From assembly GCF_907164915.1 (NCBI RefSeq), contig NC_061864.1, forward strand, positions 4,795,389-4,859,388: DNA of 64,000 bases, given 5' to 3'. Position 1 is the stretch's first letter; every line of letters begins with the position of its first letter. This DNA is from Impatiens glandulifera. Lineage: Eukaryota; Streptophyta; Magnoliopsida; Ericales; Balsaminaceae. Positions 61,601-64,000 of the stretch are shown in pieces. Position numbers and translations under genes: made by a program. The notes beneath the pieces are model-generated. The model had not been told where the DNA came from. It was given only the letters and a program-made list of their open reading frames with translations, and searched no databases.

Positions 61601-62705
61601 AGAGAAAATGTCAAAATCAACTGGAAATTTCAGGACCTTACGCCAGGCCATTCAGGAATTCTCTGCCGATGCCACTAGGTTCTCTTTAGCCGACGCTGGA
61701 GATGGAATGGACGATGCCAACTTTGTGTTTGAAACCGCTAATGCTGCAATATTGCGTCTAACAAAGGAAATCGCATGGATGGAGGAAGTTCTTAGCGCTG
61801 AATCCTCTTTACGAGATGTTCCCCCAACAACATATGCTGATCGAGTATTTTCGAATGAAATAAGTATTGCTGTTAGTGTAACCGAGAAGAACTATGCAGA
61901 TTATATGTTTAGGGAAGCTCTTAAAACTGGCTTTTATGACCTTCAAGCTGCTAGAGATGAGTACAGATTTTCGTGTGGTTCGGATGGAATGAACCGAACT
62001 CTTCTTTTCCAGTTCATGGATGTTCAAACGAGGCTTATAGCTCCGATCTGTCCACATTATGCTGAATACATATGGAGAGAGTTATTGAAGAAAGAAGGGT
62101 TTGTTATTAAAGCTGGCTGGCCCGAAGCTGAATTACCCGATCTTACACTTAAGAAAGCGAATAAATACTTACAAGACACGATTGTTTCAATGAGGAAGCT
62201 TCTTCAGAAACAGCTTACAGGTTCGAAGAAGGGTAAGACAAATGTGCCGAATAACCCTGATAAAATTAAGGTTGGATTAATATATGTGAACGAGCAATAC
62301 GATGGGTGGAAGAAGGAATGTTTGAATATACTTCAAAGTAAGTTTGTCAGGGAAACTGGTGGTTTTAGTCCTGATCAGGAGATTCTTGAAGAGTTGAAGA
62401 AGAGTTTGGTTGGGCAAGAAGGAAACTTTAAGCAGATTCAAAAACTATGCATGCCTTTCATGAGATTTAAGAAAGACGAGGTGGCGACTGTTGGATTTCA
62501 AGCGTTGGATTTCAAGTTACCTTTTGGGGAGATTGATGTTCTTGTGGAGAATTCGGAGTTGATTAAGCGTCAGCTTGGCCTTGAGCAACTTGAGATTTTG
62601 TCGATGACTGATCCGAATGCTGTATTGAGGGCTGGATCTTTTGCGACACTTCTAAAGCAGAGTCCACCATCACCCGGAAATCCAACCGCGATCTTCTTGG
62701 CCTGA
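58641..62705 (+). CDS. Cytosolic leucyl-tRNA synthetase, two coding exons
   Basis: Class I aminoacyl-tRNA synthetase charging tRNA-Leu with leucine in the cytosol. Exon 1 is 58641-60684 and exon 2 is 61486-62705; the 801-bp GT-AG intron splits a Gly codon in phase 1. The product is 1087 aa, the usual length for the archaeal/eukaryotic cytosolic type. The HIGH motif is HLGH at 68-71 (PYMNGYLHLGHAFSLSKLEF). The CP1 editing domain includes LRPETMYGQTNAWV and GTGIVTSVPSDSPDDF with its conserved Asp pair. Next come DQWYITYGE, LNQWACSRSFGLGTRIPWDE, then KMSKS at 722-726 (NSEKMSKSTGNFRTL) in exon 2, followed by the anticodon-binding and C-terminal domains. No transit peptide precedes MATSGQD, consistent with a cytosolic enzyme. 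The protein from exon 1 plus retained intron would stop at 60803 (720 codons) and lack KMSKS. Confidence 0.95.
60811..61028. mobile_element. Hairpin MITE-like element in the LeuRS intron (first)
   Basis: The left end cttgttttatttagggttat pairs with the right end, whose complement reads cttgtttgacaagggttatt. About 218 bp, AT-rich core. No clear target duplication was seen. Confidence 0.5.
61142..61339. mobile_element. Hairpin MITE-like element in the LeuRS intron (second)
   Basis: The left arm 'catttggaaacaatttct.ggagctgggtt' pairs with the right arm, whose complement reads 'gatttggaaacatattttct..gagctggagctgggc'. About 198 bp, different sequence family from the neighbour at 60811. No target duplication was resolved. 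Confidence 0.5.
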
Positions 62706-62979
62706 GTATGAGTAAGCTTTCGTTTATCAAATTATAGGCCTGCCTGTTTGGTTGTTTTTTCTTTCAACTTTCTGTATTGACTTATTTATTTCAGTTTTCT
62801 GTATTAACTTATTTATTTTTGCAAAGATTGATGATAATAATCATGTATCTGACTGATTTCAGTGAAATTTTGTAAGGATATTCTACTTTGCTTTCTTAAA
62901 ACACTTACAAATTCAATGTTATTTAAGCCTTTGATTACAAGTTTAACAGAAAAATCGACTATTAAAACCGACACCAAAT
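62706..62979 (+). other. 3' flank of LeuRS
   Basis: Presumed 3'UTR, with a short local repeat of 'ttgacttatttattt'/'ttaacttatttattt' near 62776-62819. No further gene was seen. Confidence 0.5.
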
Positions 62980-63745
62980 ATTGAAATAAATTTCGGTTGA
63001 CTATTTCGACTCTCCCAGTTTACCAGAATTTGTGGAGTTATATTTTCTTTGTCTTTTCTATTGATCTGTTTTCTTAATGTGCACTTCATCAAGTCATGTA
63101 TTTTGTCTCATAAATTTTTTTAATATTGATTTGAATATCATATAGTAACATGCATTACTAAAGATAAAAGAATAAAATCTTTATATAATAAAATAAATAT
63201 ATCCATATCTCTCGGTCAAAGAGATATATATAAAATAAGTTTGACTGTTAGAACTTTATGACCTTTTCTCATTCATTTGTCAATTGTACTACTCTTGTCT
63301 TGAGGAACAAGAAATTGAATATTCAGAAAAAAATAATTCAAGAAATTTGGGTGACACTGCTGCTCTTACTATTTTTATTATATTGTAACAGACTTTATAT
63401 AATAAAATTGAATTCATATATTTATTTGAGAATTTGTTGAAATATTATATAACACTACCTTTTTTTTTTGTTAATAATTTATTGTGTTTGTAATGTTGCT
63501 TGTCTAATAGAAAGAATTATATATTGAAAACTTCCAAATTCCAATACTATTAGTTAATTAGTTATATACCTTTATAAATGGATAACTTAATATTTAATAC
63601 ATTGTAGAGTGCAACTAACAAACAACTAATAGACTAATTGTGAGCTCCTTTAAATTATGTTAAATAATTTAGAATTTTATTTTTGGTGTGATAGGATAGT
63701 GGGTGTGACCTGATATCAAATGTTTACATCATAAATTTTATAGCA
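62980..63745 (+). repeat. Copy B of the dispersed segment (empty-site copy)
   Basis: Collinear with 44830-45880 in the same orientation, without the 263-bp MITE. It starts about 275 bp after the LeuRS stop codon. The remaining bases to 64000 are AT-rich with a TA run near 63828 and no gene. Confidence 0.8.
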
Positions 63746-64000
63746 AAAATTTTTAAAAAAATATAAAATATTATTTAATCTAAAACAATATTTAATAAAA
63801 TATATAGTTTTTAAGTAAATTAAAATATATATATATATCTTACTCTTAAGCCAGTGTTCTCCTACCTAAATTATATTGAGTTATTAATTTTTTTAAATTA
63901 TATTATATCATCCTAAATATTAAATTACTTATTTATCAAATAAAATATAAAATACATTTTATTCTATTTTTATTAAATTTTAAATATAAAAAAACATTTT

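Overview
The window looks like nuclear DNA of a eudicot plant. It is very AT-rich between genes. The genes have GT-AG introns with T-rich acceptors, and every recognisable protein is a land-plant family (SBP-box factor, DC1 protein, proton pump interactor, GT92 galactan synthase, PADRE/DUF4228 protein, cytosolic LeuRS). The species cannot be named from the sequence alone. No tRNA, rRNA, CRISPR or organellar tract was recognised.

Six protein-coding genes occupy about a quarter of the window. (1) A very large proton pump interactor-like gene, 6700-12881 (+), 7 coding exons, about 1678 aa. (2) An SPL14-type SBP-box transcription factor, 22439-26688 (+), 10 coding exons, about 1018 aa. (3) A DC1 cysteine/histidine-rich protein, 27594-28792 (-), 2 exons, convergent with SPL14. 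(4) A GALS-type galactan beta-1,4-galactosyltransferase, 39801-41352 (+), 2 exons. (5) A small intronless PADRE/DUF4228 protein, 48819-49538 (+). (6) Cytosolic leucyl-tRNA synthetase, 58641-62705 (+), 2 coding exons. I assembled splice structures by requiring GT-AG ends, preserved reading phase and continuous family similarity. The genes form no operon or obvious pathway; this is an ordinary plant gene neighbourhood.

The rest is intergenic DNA with many small DNA-transposon relics. Several have visible TIRs and 3-bp target duplications of the PIF/Harbinger-Tourist type (1884-2726, 14034-14220, 15961-16558, 35117-35383, 46082-46345). One at 45053-45315 has its matching empty site inside the same window, in a homologous segment at 63010-63745. 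There are also hairpin elements, a large inverted duplication (35030-36800), several short tandem duplications and long AT microsatellites.

The most unusual object is a 2562-bp element at 51331-53892. It has roughly 0.7-kb terminal inverted repeats and a perfect 8-bp target duplication. A 19-bp near-palindromic tandem repeat sits in both arms, 5 units in the left and 7 in the right. The interior carries a captured, broken exon-intron-exon fragment of an Arg/Glu/Ser-rich (RS-like) host gene. It fits a non-autonomous Mutator-like (Pack-MULE/foldback) element. The second notable feature is a five-unit internal amplification, about 149 codons per full unit, in the N-terminal half of the proton pump interactor-like protein.
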